Source of the DNA: an uncultured beta proteobacterium
GTDB lineage: Bacteria > Pseudomonadota > Gammaproteobacteria > Burkholderiales > Burkholderiaceae_C
Reading direction: 5' to 3'
NCBI GenBank assembly: GCA_903928635.1
Contig: CAIYRQ010000166.1
Coordinates: 1 to 38,438, forward strand
DNA length: 38,438 nt
Both the position numbers and the translations under genes were made by a program. Shown piece after piece: positions 26,338 through 37,412 of the stretch (the stretch's first letter is position 1; each line of letters opens with the position of its first letter). The notes under the pieces are model-generated. The model was given only the letters and a program-made list of their open reading frames with translations, was not told where the DNA came from and made no database searches.

Positions 26338-28214
26338 GCGTTCTTTGCCGCTTTTTGCTGCTTGCGGCGCAGCGCCACACAGCGTTCTATCGCTTCTTGC
26401 AAGCGGGAAAGATGAACCGGCTTGGTGACAAAAAAGTTCACTCCAGCGGCCAAAGCTTCGTCCTGGGCACTGTTCATCGCATCGGCGGTGAGCGCGATGA
26501 TGGGGATGTTTCTCACCGGACTGTTTAACGCGCGGATGGCTCGTGTGGCTGCCAATCCGTCCATGACCGGCATGTGCAGGTCCATCAGGACCAAATCGAA
26601 CGCTTCCCTTTGTATCAAATCCAGAGCGAGTTGGCCGTTCTCGCAAAAGGTGGACCGGCAATGCATCCTGTCCAGCAAGATGCCCACAAATTTGCGGTTC
26701 ACCGGGTTGTCCTCTGCCACCAAGATGTGGTGGCTTGCGGCACTGCTGTGGCGTTCCGTAGGGGCTGGCGGCGCCACAAATGCTGAAACGGCGGCAGGGG
26801 GCTCACACAGGCGCAAGGGCAAGTCCAGCGTGAAGCATGACCCCACACCCTGCGTGCTGCGCACCTCAATGTCGCCGCCCATCATTTGCGCCAAAGAGCG
26901 CGAAATTTCCAGTCCTAAACCTGAACCGCCAAACTGCCGCGCCACCGTATTGTCGACCTGGTAGAAGCGCTGGAACAAACGTTCCACGGCTTCTTCACTC
27001 ATGCCAATGCCCGTGTCTTCAACTTCAATCAGCAAGGTGGGGCTCAGGGGCGGTTCGGCGCCCTTGAGTCCGCCATGCGCACGGCGGACCGACACGGTCA
27101 CCGCACCTTGTGCCGTGAATTTGAGCGCGTTGTTAATCAAGTTAAACATGATTTGTTTAAAGCGCGTGGCATCGATCAAACCCCAAATCGGAATCTCCCG
27201 GCTGACCTCAAACACAAAATCAAGTCCTTTGGCGCAGGCCTGGGGACGCATCACGCTTTCAATTTCCTGCAGCAAGCCCGGCAGATTTGAGGGCTCGGGG
27301 TGGATGGTAATTTTCCCCTCTTCAAGCGCGGAAATGTCCAGGATATCGTTGAGCACATTGAGCAAATGGTTCGCCGACGCATTGGCCGTGTTCACATAGT
27401 CCGCTTGCTGGGCGGTCAGCGTCGTACCACTGAGCAGGCCCAACATCCCCAAAATTCCATTGAAGGGCGTGCGCAATTCGTGGCTCATGTTCGCCAAAAA
27501 TTTGCTCTTGCTCCGGTTGGCCCGTTCGGCCTGGATCTGGGTTTCCTGAAAATGGGCATTGAGCGCTTTGGATCTCTGTACTGCACTGACCTGATTGCGG
27601 CGTTGAATCCACGCGGTCACCATTGCGCCTAGGAGCAGCACCAGCAGCAGCAATGTCAGACCGGCGAGTTTGCGGCTCTGATGTTGAAGTTGGTCGCCTT
27701 GCTCACGCATTCGAAGCGCCGTCGCATCCTGCGCGGCTTCGACCAAGCGCTCTAAACCACGAGCCAAGGACTGGGACCGCAGTACCACGGCCCGAAGGCG
27801 GTCCGGCGATGCGACAAGCCCAGGCCCTTCAGCTTCTATCACCTCGCCCAATTCTTGTAGCTGGGTGAGCAGCGTAGCGTTACCGGGCTCGCTGAGCAAG
27901 GATGCCATGCCAGGCGACTGGCGGGTGATCATGACCCGTGTACGCAGCAAGGTCGCTCGCTCCACCAAGGCCTTTGCGTCTGCACCGTCGCTTTCCATGA
28001 ACGGGCGCATCAGTGTGTTCTGAAAGCGTGAAAATTCCCGTTCCAGGGCATAGGCCAGTTCAAATGCCGCATCACCACCACGGTCCATGTCTGCCTGAAT
28101 GGATTGTTGCTGCTGCCAGAGCATGACCAACTGGGTGGTGCCCGCCAATGCCATGCCCAAGGCCAGTGCACGCAGCCAATTCACCACGGAAATGGAGGCG
28201 AGGAACTTTGTCAT
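26334..28214 (-). CDS. Membrane hybrid sensor histidine kinase with C-terminal receiver
   Basis: A 626-residue protein with a transmembrane helix at about 12-33, an all-helical periplasmic sensor of about 150 residues and a second helix at about 184-203. A HisKA domain follows with His245 (FLANMSHELRTPFNG), then a HATPase domain (FNLINNALKF, DTGIGMSEEAV, GGSGLGLEISRSLAQMMGG) and a receiver (about 494-612) with phospho-acceptor Asp545 (LVLMDLHMP) and Lys in FVTKP. No HPt domain or partner regulator is nearby. The ATG at 28214 has GGAG 10 bp upstream; two TTG codons just before are alternatives. The gene starts 33 bp after argG on the same strand. The signal is unknown. Confidence 0.9.
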   Translation of the reverse strand: MTKFLASISVVNWLRALALGMALAGTTQLVMLWQQQQSIQADMDRGGDAAFELAYALEREFSRFQNTLMRPFMESDGADAKALVERATLLRTRVMITRQSPGMASLLSEPGNATLLTQLQELGEVIEAEGPGLVASPDRLRAVVLRSQSLARGLERLVEAAQDATALRMREQGDQLQHQSRKLAGLTLLLLVLLLGAMVTAWIQRRNQVSAVQRSKALNAHFQETQIQAERANRSKSKFLANMSHELRTPFNGILGMLGLLSGTTLTAQQADYVNTANASANHLLNVLNDILDISALEEGKITIHPEPSNLPGLLQEIESVMRPQACAKGLDFVFEVSREIPIWGLIDATRFKQIMFNLINNALKFTAQGAVTVSVRRAHGGLKGAEPPLSPTLLIEVEDTGIGMSEEAVERLFQRFYQVDNTVARQFGGSGLGLEISRSLAQMMGGDIEVRSTQGVGSCFTLDLPLRLCEPPAAVSAFVAPPAPTERHSSAASHHILVAEDNPVNRKFVGILLDRMHCRSTFCENGQLALDLIQREAFDLVLMDLHMPVMDGLAATRAIRALNSPVRNIPIIALTADAMNSAQDEALAAGVNFFVTKPVHLSRLQEAIERCVALRRKQQKAAKNA

Positions 28215-28247
28215 TTCCAACAAGCTCCTGTGGTTTTCGACCCGGCG

Positions 28248-29627
<1,380 letters not shown>

Positions 29628-29629
<2 letters not shown>

Positions 29630-29945
29630 AGGCGTAATGGCAGATGTAGTGAAACGCTTCGGTGACGCGAATCTGAAATTTGCTGTTGCCGGGCACGCTA
29701 AAGCTTTGCCCTGCGCTCACGCTGTGCCACTGGGTTTCGCCTGCGAGTTGGTATTCGCAGCCGCCGGCCACACATTCCATGGTTTCTGCCGCAGCCGTGC
29801 CAAAGGTCAGTTCGGCAGGCAGCACCACGCCCACCGATTTTTTGCTGCCGTCGGCCAAAGTCAAACTGTGGCTGACGCATTTGCCGTCAAAGTAAACGCT
29901 GGCCTGGGTGGCGACAGTAACGTCGGAGATATGGGAGGTGGTCAT
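29628..29945 (-). CDS. ppnP: Pyrimidine/purine nucleoside phosphorylase (DUF1255)
   Basis: A 105-residue single cupin-like beta barrel, full family length. Family phrases are ASVYFDGKCVSHSLTLADGSKKSVGVVLPAEL, FGTAAAETMECVAGGCEYQL and SFSVPGNSKFQIRV. The E. coli homologue YaiE phosphorolyses several nucleosides. Two in-frame ATG codons are possible (29951 and 29945); 29945 is chosen because CACAAT lies seven bases before it, as at other starts in this window. It sits between yffB and argG on the same strand. No link of function to argG is obvious. Confidence 0.92.
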
Positions 29946-29952
29946 GGTCATT

Positions 29953-29958
29953 ATTGTG
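29953..29958 (-). promoter_or_regulatory. Candidate -10 element close to the ppnP start
   Basis: On the minus strand CACAAT is followed by seven bases and the ATG at 29945. The other ATG (29951) would lie only one base from the hexamer. A leaderless transcript would thus select the downstream start. Confidence 0.38.
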
Positions 29959-30016
29959 GTGGGTAAGGGGGGCGCGGCAGTCGCGGCGAAGTCGCATTTT
30001 AGGTCAGTGCCAACAC

Positions 30017-30382
30017 TTACAGCGCCTTCTGCAGGGCGTCAAACTGGGCTGGGCTGAAGCCCACGCTCAAGGTGCCGTTGCTCCAGCGCACCACCGGGCG
30101 CTTGATGACGCTGGGGTGGTCGCGCATCAGGGACATCGCGCTGGCGGCGTCAGTCGTGGCGGCTTGCAACACGGGGTCCAGCTTGCGCCAGGTGGTCCCC
30201 TTGCGGTTCACCAGAGTTTGCCAGTCCAGCGCTGCCAGCCAGGCTTGCAGAGCGACTTCCGGCATACCGGCCTTCTTGAAATCGTGAAACTCATAGTCGA
30301 TGCCAGCGGCCTGGAGCCAGTCCCTGGCTTTTTTGACGGTGTCGCAGTTGGGGATGCCGTAGACGGTGGTGGATGTGCGCAT
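30017..30382 (-). CDS. yffB: ArsC/Spx-fold reductase-like protein (YffB family)
   Basis: A 121-residue thioredoxin-fold protein. The N-terminus TVYGIPNCDTVKKARDWLQAAGIDYEFHDFKKAG is diagnostic of YffB, with a single redox cysteine in PNCDT. LINR-like NRKGTTWRKLD and the C-terminal SVIKRPVVRW complete the arsenate-reductase fold. Despite the fold, arsenate reduction is unlikely, and E. coli YffB is described as a glutathione-dependent thiol reductase candidate. The ATG at 30382 begins at the usual family position; an in-frame upstream start at 30424 would add 14 atypical residues. It is divergent from folC. Confidence 0.88.
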   Translation of the reverse strand: MRTSTTVYGIPNCDTVKKARDWLQAAGIDYEFHDFKKAGMPEVALQAWLAALDWQTLVNRKGTTWRKLDPVLQAATTDAASAMSLMRDHPSVIKRPVVRWSNGTLSVGFSPAQFDALQKAL

Positions 30383-30460
30383 GGTGTGAACTCTGGGGTA
30401 TGAGGGGCGTGAAGTCGCCATCATGCCACCGGCACCCCGGGCCGGGCGGGTGTGCTGGGT

Positions 30461-30466
30461 GACAAT
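30461..30466 (+). promoter_or_regulatory. Candidate -10 element close to the folC start
   Basis: GACAAT is followed by eight bases and the folC ATG. The GGGG between them is too near the start codon for a typical ribosome-binding site. The element heads the long folC-to-gltX gene run. Confidence 0.42.
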
Positions 30467-30474
30467 GCGGGGCT

Positions 30475-31773
30475 ATGAAAAATCTCTCCGACTGGCTGGC
30501 GTATTGCGAGCACATTCACCCGGTCAACATTGACATGGGACTGGAGCGGGTGCGCGAGGTCGCCACCCGCATGGAACTGGTACTGCGATGCCCCGTGATT
30601 ACCGTGGCGGGCACCAATGGTAAAGGCTCGACCTGCGCCATGCTGGAATCTATTCTGATGCAGGCGGGCTACCGCACAGCGGTTTACTCCTCGCCACACC
30701 TGGTGCACTTTGAAGAAAGGCTGCGCCTGCAGGGCGAACCTGTGGATGCAGACTCGCTGGTAGGCGGATTTGCCGCTGTGGAAGCCGCGCGTACCCAAGG
30801 CAATGCGGTGTCTCTCACCTATTTTGAGTTTTCCACGCTGGCGATTTTGGATGTCATCCGCCATACGCCGCTGGACGTCGTGATTCTGGAAGTGGGCTTG
30901 GGCGGGCGACTGGATGCCGTCAATATCATTGATCCCGACTGCGCAGTGATTACCAGCATCGACTTGGACCACATGGAATTTTTGGGCAATGACCGCGAAA
31001 CCATTGGACTGGAAAAGGCGGGAATCATGCGCGCCGGCCGCCCCGTGGTGGTGAGCGACCCGGTGCCGCCCCAAAGCGTGCTGGATCATGCGCGGCACCT
31101 GGGCGCCGACCTCTGGCAGGTGGGCCAAGATTTCAATGTGTCTGGCGACCCGCAGCAGTGGAACTGGGCGGGCCGGGGGCGCCGCTACAGCGGTTTGGCC
31201 TACCCAGCACTGCGCGGCGCCAACCAGCTGGTCAACGCTGCAGGCGTGCTGGCGGCGCTTACCGCCTTGCGCGACGTGTTGCCAGTCACTGCCCAAGCCA
31301 TTCGCAATGGGTTGGCCTTTGTAGAGTTCGCCGGGCGCTTTCAAATTATTCCCGGCAAGCCCACCCTGGTGCTTGACGTGGCACACAACCCGCACTCCGT
31401 GGCGGCGCTCGCAGCCAATTTGGACGCCATGGGCTACTTCCCGTGCACCCACGCCGTGTTTGGCGCCATGGCCGACAAAGACCTCGCGCCCATGCTGGCA
31501 CGTATCAATCCCGTGATAGACCGTTGGTATTTCACCGATTTGCCCACCGCCCGGGCGGCCAGTGCGGCCCAATTGCAAAGCCGCTGGCTGTCGCAAAACC
31601 CGCCGTCTACTGCGACGAGCGCCACCTTCGCCGACCCCGCATCCGCCCTGGCTGCTGCCGTGGCTGCGGCGGACCCCGCTGATAGAATCGTGGTCTTTGG
31701 ATCGTTCTACACGGTCGGCGGCGTTATGCAGCATGGCCTGCCCCGGCTGCACGGCGAGCACCTCAGCCCTTAA
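30475..31773 (+). CDS. folC: Bifunctional dihydrofolate synthase/folylpolyglutamate synthase
   Basis: A 432-residue Mur-ligase-fold enzyme adding glutamate to dihydropteroate and to folates. The P-loop VAGTNGKGSTCAMLE is near residue 45, followed by YSSPHLVHFEERLRL (omega-loop and substrate site), FEFSTLAILDV, LEVGLGGRLDAVN and the Mur-like LGNDRETIGLEKAGIMRAGRPVV. The C-terminal domain contains LVLDVAHNPHSVAAL. It opens a plus-strand run with a SPOR protein, cvpA and purF at gaps of 12 to 15 bp, an order shared by many beta- and gammaproteobacteria. Confidence 0.95.
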   Translation: MKNLSDWLAYCEHIHPVNIDMGLERVREVATRMELVLRCPVITVAGTNGKGSTCAMLESILMQAGYRTAVYSSPHLVHFEERLRLQGEPVDADSLVGGFAAVEAARTQGNAVSLTYFEFSTLAILDVIRHTPLDVVILEVGLGGRLDAVNIIDPDCAVITSIDLDHMEFLGNDRETIGLEKAGIMRAGRPVVVSDPVPPQSVLDHARHLGADLWQVGQDFNVSGDPQQWNWAGRGRRYSGLAYPALRGANQLVNAAGVLAALTALRDVLPVTAQAIRNGLAFVEFAGRFQIIPGKPTLVLDVAHNPHSVAALAANLDAMGYFPCTHAVFGAMADKDLAPMLARINPVIDRWYFTDLPTARAASAAQLQSRWLSQNPPSTATSATFADPASALAAAVAAADPADRIVVFGSFYTVGGVMQHGLPRLHGEHLSP

Positions 31774-31787
31774 GAATCTACCCCGCT

Positions 31788-32591
31788 ATGGCCTTTTTTA
31801 AATTTCGCAAAAATGGCGATGAGCAGTCCGGTCCCACCCCTGCGCCCGAAAGCCTCGATGCCCTGCGCAAGCGCGCCCGCCATCGTTTGATGGGTGCCAG
31901 CGCCTTGGTGCTGCTGGGCGTGGTCGGTTTTCCGTTGTTGTTTGACAGCCAGCCGCGTCCTGTGGCGGTCGACATTGCCATTGACATTCCAGATAAAGCC
32001 AAAGCCCCAACCCTGACTGCGACACCTGTCAGCGCGCCCGTCATTGCTTCCGCAGCGGCCGCTTCTGAGGCGGCGCCCTCGGCCCGTGTGTCGGCTCCCG
32101 TGATCGCCGATACAACAGTGCCAACGGCCACCGCTGCCGCGGGCGTTGCGGCGGTCAGCGTTCTGGCTGCCAAGACAACAGCCGCGCCCGCGAGCAGCGC
32201 CGCACCCGCTGCAGAACCCAAGGCCTCGGCCAAGCCCGAACCCAAAGCAGCCCCCAAAGCTGAAGCCAAGCCTGTTGCCAAGCCCGACGAAAAAGCGAAG
32301 TCGTCAAACAAAGCACAGGCCTTGCTCGATGGCAAAGACGCAGCCAAGGCCAGCGCCCCCGGCAAGCGCTATGCCGTGCAAGTCGGTGCCTTTGCTGACG
32401 ACAAAAAAGCCCACGAAGCACGTACCACGTTGGAGAAGGCCGGTATCAAGACCTACACCCAGGTGCTGACCACAAATGACGGCAAGCGCACACGCGTGCG
32501 CGTGGGGCCTTGGGAAAACAAGGCGGAAGCCGATAAAGCGGCAGAAAAAATCAAGAAGCTCAATCTGCCTGCGTCGGTGTTGGAACTTTAA
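31788..32591 (+). CDS. SPOR-domain membrane protein (DedD-like)
   Basis: A 267-residue protein with a short charged cytoplasmic N-terminus and one transmembrane helix (about residues 34-52). A long low-complexity Ala/Pro/Lys linker (about 60-185, with repeated AKPEPK-type units) leads to a C-terminal SPOR domain (about 190-265: YAVQVGAFADDKKAHEARTTLEKAG). SPOR domains bind glycan strands lacking stem peptides at the division septum, so a cell-division role is likely. The position between folC and cvpA matches dedD of E. coli. No Shine-Dalgarno is obvious before the ATG. Confidence 0.87.
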   Translation: MAFFKFRKNGDEQSGPTPAPESLDALRKRARHRLMGASALVLLGVVGFPLLFDSQPRPVAVDIAIDIPDKAKAPTLTATPVSAPVIASAAAASEAAPSARVSAPVIADTTVPTATAAAGVAAVSVLAAKTTAAPASSAAPAAEPKASAKPEPKAAPKAEAKPVAKPDEKAKSSNKAQALLDGKDAAKASAPGKRYAVQVGAFADDKKAHEARTTLEKAGIKTYTQVLTTNDGKRTRVRVGPWENKAEADKAAEKIKKLNLPASVLEL

Positions 32592-32603
32592 GCCCCGCGC
32601 CCT

Positions 32604-33089
32604 ATGGCTGATCTGGACTGGATATTCGGGGCCATCATGGTTGCGTCCACCGTGCTGGGCATGGCGCGCGGCTTGGTCAAAGAGGTGTTGTCCTGGCTGA
32701 GTTGGGTGGCTGCGTTTTTGCTGGCCCAACGTCTGGCACCCGCTGTGGCGCAGTGGATCACCCTGGCAGGCGCGAGTGAAACGCTGCGGTTTGCCGCGGG
32801 CTTCGTGCTCGCCTTTATCGCCACGCTCATGGCTGCAGGATTGGTGACGATGGCGATCAAGCGTCTGCTGTCCATCGCTGGTTTGAGCCCTATGGACCGA
32901 TTGCTGGGTGGCGCGTTTGGCGCAGCACGGGGCGCTGTACTTTTGTTGGCTGCCACCGTGGTGGTGGACATGACGCCCTTGCACACACATCCTTCTTGGA
33001 TGGAAGCACGTGGTCCACAGATCAGCCAATGGGCACTCAACGGCCTGAAGCCGCAATTGCCTCCCGAATTTGCAAAATTTTTGCCCTGA
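32604..33089 (+). CDS. cvpA: CvpA family inner-membrane protein
   Basis: A 161-residue membrane protein with about four hydrophobic segments. The N-terminus LDWIFGAIMVASTVLGMARGLVKEVLSWLSW is the CvpA hallmark, and GGAFGAARGAVLLL follows near residue 105. Homologues are needed for colicin V export in E. coli and for envelope or biofilm phenotypes, but the biochemical activity is unsettled. It lies 12 bp after the SPOR gene and 15 bp before purF, the conserved cvpA-purF pair. Confidence 0.92.
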   Translation: MADLDWIFGAIMVASTVLGMARGLVKEVLSWLSWVAAFLLAQRLAPAVAQWITLAGASETLRFAAGFVLAFIATLMAAGLVTMAIKRLLSIAGLSPMDRLLGGAFGAARGAVLLLAATVVVDMTPLHTHPSWMEARGPQISQWALNGLKPQLPPEFAKFLP

Positions 33090-33104
33090 GCGAGTAAACA
33101 AACC

Positions 33105-34607
33105 ATGTGTGGAATCGTCGGCGTTGTTAGCAACGCACCTGTCAATCAGCTCATTTACGACGCCTTGTTGCTTTTGCAACACCGGGGTCAGGACGCGGCT
33201 GGCATCGTCACGCAGCAAGAGCGCAAGTTCTACATGCACAAGGCCAAGGGCATGGTCAAGGACGTGTTTCGCACCCGCAATATGCGCTCCCTGCCCGGCA
33301 ATTGCGGCCTGGGGCAAGTGCGGTATCCCACGGCGGGCAACGCCTACAGCGAGGAAGAAGCGCAACCGTTTTACGTGAATGCCCCGTTTGGCATCGTGCT
33401 GGTGCACAACGGCAATTTGACCAACGCGCACGCACTCAAACGCGAGTTGTTCAGCGACGACCACCGCCACATCAACACCGACAGCGACTCCGAAGTGCTG
33501 CTCAACGTTTTGGCCCACGAACTCGAGCGCACCAGCCGCGGACAATCGCTGAGGCCCGAGCATCTGTTTTCCGCCGTGCGCAATGTGCATGCGCGGGTGA
33601 AGGGCTCGTATGCCGTGATCGCCCTGATTGCTGGCCACGGTGTGTTGGCATTCAGAGACCCGCATGGCATTCGCCCACTTTGCATTGGCCGCAATGCGAC
33701 CGATGTGGTCTTGGCCAGCGAGTCGGTGGCGCTGGAGGGCACTTTGCATACCTTTGAGCGCAACATCGATCCGGGCGAGGCGGTGTTTGTGAATCTGCAA
33801 GGCGAAGTGCTTGCGCAGCAGTGCGCTGATGCGCCACGTCTCAATCCCTGTATTTTTGAGTACGTGTACTTGGCTCGCCCCGACTCGGTGATGGACGGCA
33901 TCTCGGTGTACCAGGCCCGGCTGAATTTGGGCGAGACCCTGGCCAAGCGCGTGATTTCCACCGTGCCGCCCAATGAGATTGACGTGGTCATTCCCATCCC
34001 CGAATCCAGCCGCCCCAGTGCCGCGCAATTGGCCCATTTGCTCGGCTTGCCATACCGCGAAGGCTTCGTCAAAAACCGCTATGTCGGCCGCACCTTCATC
34101 ATGCCGGGACAGGCGGTGCGAAAAAAATCGGTACGCCAAAAGCTCAATGTGATTGCCAGCGAATTCAAAGGCCGCAATGTGCTGTTGGTGGACGACTCCA
34201 TCGTGCGTGGAACGACCAGCAAAGAAATTGTGCAAATGGCGCGTGACGCCGGTGCCCGCCGCGTTTACCTGGCCAGCGCTGCACCCCCGGTGCGCTACCC
34301 CAATGTGTACGGCATCGACATGCCCACCAGCAGCGAGCTCGTGGCCCACAACCGCAGCGTGGAAGAGATTCGCGACATCATTGGCTGCGACGCGCTGATT
34401 TACCAAGACGTTGCAGGCATGAAAAAAGCCGTGGGTTCGCTCAATCCGGCCATAGCCGACTTTGACGCCTCGTGTTTTGATGGCGTCTACGTGACCGGCG
34501 ACATCACCAGCGACGACATCACCCGCCTGAGTGCCACCCGCAGCGGCAGCGAAGAAGAGCAAGAGGATGCCTCGCGCCTGGCCTTGCCCAACCACCAAGA
34601 TTCTTGA
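33105..34607 (+). CDS. purF: Amidophosphoribosyltransferase
   Basis: A 500-residue enzyme making 5-phosphoribosylamine, the first step of purine synthesis. Cys2 (MCGIVGVV) is the glutaminase nucleophile after methionine removal. LLLQHRGQDAAGI and GQVRYPTAG shape the glutamine site. NVLLVDDSIVRGTTSKEIVQMARDAGA is the PRPP loop. No long propeptide is present, so it belongs to the E. coli-type class rather than the Bacillus type. It is cotranscribed with cvpA; metZ follows 12 bp later. Confidence 0.96.
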   Translation: MCGIVGVVSNAPVNQLIYDALLLLQHRGQDAAGIVTQQERKFYMHKAKGMVKDVFRTRNMRSLPGNCGLGQVRYPTAGNAYSEEEAQPFYVNAPFGIVLVHNGNLTNAHALKRELFSDDHRHINTDSDSEVLLNVLAHELERTSRGQSLRPEHLFSAVRNVHARVKGSYAVIALIAGHGVLAFRDPHGIRPLCIGRNATDVVLASESVALEGTLHTFERNIDPGEAVFVNLQGEVLAQQCADAPRLNPCIFEYVYLARPDSVMDGISVYQARLNLGETLAKRVISTVPPNEIDVVIPIPESSRPSAAQLAHLLGLPYREGFVKNRYVGRTFIMPGQAVRKKSVRQKLNVIASEFKGRNVLLVDDSIVRGTTSKEIVQMARDAGARRVYLASAAPPVRYPNVYGIDMPTSSELVAHNRSVEEIRDIIGCDALIYQDVAGMKKAVGSLNPAIADFDASCFDGVYVTGDITSDDITRLSATRSGSEEEQEDASRLALPNHQDS

Positions 34608-34619
34608 ACCACCGCCGCC

Positions 34620-35831
34620 ATGACCGAAGCCCATCCACCCCATCCGCTGCACCCCGACACGCTGGCCGTGCGCGAAGCCGTCGCCCGCAGCCAGTACGGC
34701 GAGAACTCTGAAGCGCTGTACCTTACCAGCGGCTATGTGCAGCCGTCCGCCGCTGCAGCAGCTGCACGCTTTGCAGGGGAGGAGGAGGGCTTTACCTACG
34801 GCCGCTACGGCAATCCGACGGTTGCCAGTTTCGAGAAGCGCCTGGCCGCCATGGAGGGCACCGAAGCCTGTATTTCCACCGCCTCGGGCATGTCCGCCAT
34901 TCTCATGATGTGCATGGGATTGCTCAAGGCCGGAGACCATGTGGTCTGCTCGCAGTCCATGTTCGGCTCGACCATCAAACTGATCGGCTCTGACCTGGCC
35001 AAGTTTGGTGTGGAGTCCAGCTTTGTGCCGCAGACCGATGTGGCGGCCTGGGCCGCTGCGGTGCGCCCCAACACCAAGCTCTTGTTTGCCGAAACGCCTA
35101 CCAATCCTTTGACCGAGGTGTGCGACATCCGCGCGCTCGCCGATATTGCCCACGCAGCCGGAGCGCTGCTGGCGGTGGACAACTGCTTTGCCACACCGGC
35201 TTTGCAGCGCCCCGTGCAGTGGGGTGCGGACATCATCATGCATTCAGGCACCAAATATTTGGACGGCCAGGGCAGGGTCATGGCCGGCGCCTTGTGCGCC
35301 AGCCAGCAACTCATCACCGAGAAATTTTTGCCGGTGCTCAAAAGTGCGGGCATGACGCTGGCGCCGTTTAACGCCTGGGTGGTGCTCAAAGGCCTGGAGA
35401 CTTTGGACATTCGCATGCGCGCCCAAAGCGCCAATGCGCTGCAGCTCGCGCAGTGGTTGGAAAAGTGCAGCGCGGTGCAGCGCGTTTTCTACCCCGGCTT
35501 GGCCAGCCATCCACAGCATGCCTTGGCCATGGCGCAGCAGTCGGCGTGTGGCGGTGCGGTGCTGTCGTTTGAGGTGAAAGCCGAGGGCCCGGACCAAGCC
35601 CGTGCACGCGCATTCCACGTGCTGGATTGCATGCAGACCCTGTCGCTCAGCACCAACCTGGGTGACACCAAAACGCTGGTGGCGCACCCCGCGAGCACCT
35701 CGCATGGCCGCCTGACCGAAGCGCAGCGCAGTGCCGCTGGCGTAACGCAGGGTCTGGTTCGCGTGGCCGTGGGCCTGGAACATATTGACGACATCACGGC
35801 CGATTTGGCCCGCGGACTGGACACTTTCTGA
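34620..35831 (+). CDS. metZ: O-succinylhomoserine sulfhydrylase
   Basis: A 403-residue PLP enzyme of the Cys/Met-metabolism family, forming homocysteine directly from O-succinylhomoserine and sulfide. [45 protein letters not shown] and [13 protein letters not shown] are family blocks; Lys212 in [16 protein letters not shown] binds PLP. This SGYV/DGQGR pattern is typical of MetZ and separates it from cystathionine gamma-synthase. It lies 12 bp after purF, an order common in Burkholderiales and pseudomonads. No SAM riboswitch is upstream, since there is no leader. Confidence 0.92.
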   Translation: MTEAHPPHPLHPDTLAVREAVARSQYGENSEALYLTSGYVQPSAAAAAARFAGEEEGFTYGRYGNPTVASFEKRLAAMEGTEACISTASGMSAILMMCMGLLKAGDHVVCSQSMFGSTIKLIGSDLAKFGVESSFVPQTDVAAWAAAVRPNTKLLFAETPTNPLTEVCDIRALADIAHAAGALLAVDNCFATPALQRPVQWGADIIMHSGTKYLDGQGRVMAGALCASQQLITEKFLPVLKSAGMTLAPFNAWVVLKGLETLDIRMRAQSANALQLAQWLEKCSAVQRVFYPGLASHPQHALAMAQQSACGGAVLSFEVKAEGPDQARARAFHVLDCMQTLSLSTNLGDTKTLVAHPASTSHGRLTEAQRSAAGVTQGLVRVAVGLEHIDDITADLARGLDTF

Positions 35832-35833
35832 CT

Positions 35834-37237
35834 ATGAGCAAAACCCGCACGCGCTTTGCGCCTTCGCCCACCGGCTTTATCCACCTGGGCAACATCCGCT
35901 CGGCGCTGTATCCGTGGGCCTTTGCCCGCGCCACGGGCGGCGACTTTATTTTGCGCATTGAAGACACCGACCAGGACCGCTCCACGCAGGCTGCGGTGGA
36001 TGTGATTATTGAAGGCATGCACTGGCTGGGGCTGGACTATGACGAAGGCCCGTTCTACCAAATGCAGCGCATGGACCGCTACAAAGAAGTGCTGCTGCAA
36101 CTCGTGGCCGACGGCTGGGTCTACCCCTGTTATATGTCCATGGAAGAGCTCGACGCACTGCGTGAGCGGCAGATGCAAGCCAAAGAAAAGCCGCGCTACG
36201 ACGGCACCTGGCGTCCTGCGCCCGGCAAGGTGTTGCCCCCGGTTCCCGAAGGCGTGCAGCCCGTGCTGCGCTTTAAAAACCCGCAAGGCGGCAGCGTGGT
36301 GTGGGAAGACAAGGTCAAAGGCCGCATTGAGATCAGCAACGACGAGCTGGACGATCTGGTCATCGCCCGCCCTGCACAGCCGGGTGAAGTTGTAGGTACC
36401 CCTACCTACAACTTCTGCGTGGTGGTGGACGATGTGGACATGAACATCACCCACGTTATTCGCGGCGACGACCATGTGAACAACACGCCACGCCAGATCA
36501 ACATCTTCCATGCGCTGGGCAAAACGCCTCCGGTGTATGCTCACTTGCCCACGGTGCTCAATGAGCAGGGCGAAAAAATGAGCAAGCGCAATGGCGCCAA
36601 GGCCGTGACCCAATACGCATTAGAGGGCTACCTGCCCGACGCCATGGTCAACTACCTGGCCCGTCTGGGCTGGAGCCACGGTGATGCAGAAATCTTCAGC
36701 CGCGCGCAGTTCCTGGAGTGGTTCAACCTTGACCACCTGGGGCGCAGCGCCGCGCAGTTTGACGAAGCCAAATTGCGCTGGGTGAACGCCCAACACCTGA
36801 AGGCGATGTCCGGCGACTCATTGGCGCCGCTGGTACAGGCCCAGTTGGAGCGAATGGGTATTGCCGCTGACGACAAACTGCCCGCTTTGTGTGACTTGCT
36901 CAAAGACCGCTGCGATACCACCGTAGCGCTTGCAGACTGGGTTTCTCGCTTCTATACCGACGTGCAACCCGACGCGGCGGATGTGGCCCAGCATGTGACT
37001 CCTGCCGTGCACCCTGCGTTGCAGTTGCTGCGTCAGCAACTCATTACGTGTGATTGGGATAAGGCCAGCATTGCTGCAGTGCTCAAGGAAGTGCTGGCAC
37101 AAACCGGCATGAAAATGCCTCAACTGGCCATGCCTGTGCGTGTACTGGTCATGGGCACAGCGCAAACTCCGTCGCTGGATGCGGTGCTGGCTTTGTGCGA
37201 TAAAGAAAAAGTTCTGAGTCGGCTTGCCAGGGTCTGA
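35834..37237 (+). CDS. gltX: Glutamyl-tRNA synthetase
   Basis: A 467-residue class I synthetase charging tRNA-Glu. The N-terminus [23 protein letters not shown] carries the HIGH motif (as HLGN), [13 protein letters not shown] the substrate site, and KMSKRNGA the KMSKS loop. The full anticodon-binding domain follows. It starts two bases after the metZ stop, suggesting coupled translation. The -35 box of the downstream tRNA promoter lies inside its last codons. The cognate tRNA-Glu gene is 175 bp downstream. Confidence 0.96.
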   Translation: MSKTRTRFAPSPTGFIHLGNIRSALYPWAFARATGGDFILRIEDTDQDRSTQAAVDVIIEGMHWLGLDYDEGPFYQMQRMDRYKEVLLQLVADGWVYPCYMSMEELDALRERQMQAKEKPRYDGTWRPAPGKVLPPVPEGVQPVLRFKNPQGGSVVWEDKVKGRIEISNDELDDLVIARPAQPGEVVGTPTYNFCVVVDDVDMNITHVIRGDDHVNNTPRQINIFHALGKTPPVYAHLPTVLNEQGEKMSKRNGAKAVTQYALEGYLPDAMVNYLARLGWSHGDAEIFSRAQFLEWFNLDHLGRSAAQFDEAKLRWVNAQHLKAMSGDSLAPLVQAQLERMGIAADDKLPALCDLLKDRCDTTVALADWVSRFYTDVQPDAADVAQHVTPAVHPALQLLRQQLITCDWDKASIAAVLKEVLAQTGMKMPQLAMPVRVLVMGTAQTPSLDAVLALCDKEKVLSRLARV

Positions 37238-37253
37238 ATTTTCTGGCTATAAT
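37224..37253 (+). promoter_or_regulatory. Promoter of the tRNA operon, -35 inside gltX
   Basis: TTGCCA (37224-37229) and a perfect TATAAT (37248-37253) are spaced by 18 bp. The -35 lies within the last codons of gltX. The sequence after the -10 is GC-rich (GAGGGCTCGG), as in stringently controlled stable-RNA promoters. The start would be near 37260, giving a leader of about 40 nt that contains a small CACCG-CTTG-CGGTG hairpin (37275-37288). Confidence 0.75.
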
Positions 37254-37300
37254 TGAGGGCTCGGAAGTAACGCGCACCGCTTGCGGTGAACGTAGGTTTA

Positions 37301-37376
<76 letters not shown>

Positions 37377-37412
37377 CATACTTTTGAGAAAAACGGATTA
37401 GTCCAAGGTTTT

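Noticed and set aside
32180-32330. Repeat-like DNA in the Ala/Pro/Lys linker of the SPOR gene
   Set aside because: It is in-frame low-complexity coding sequence normal for SPOR/DedD linkers, not a CRISPR or tandem-repeat element.
34608-34619. SAM or other riboswitch before metZ
   Set aside because: Only 12 bases separate purF and metZ, so there is no room for a leader structure.
32304-35243. A 979-codon open frame on the minus strand opposite the SPOR, cvpA, purF and metZ genes
   Set aside because: It crosses four recognised genes, its translation is His/Arg/Gly-rich with no family resemblance, and such stop-free antisense frames arise from codon bias in GC-rich DNA.
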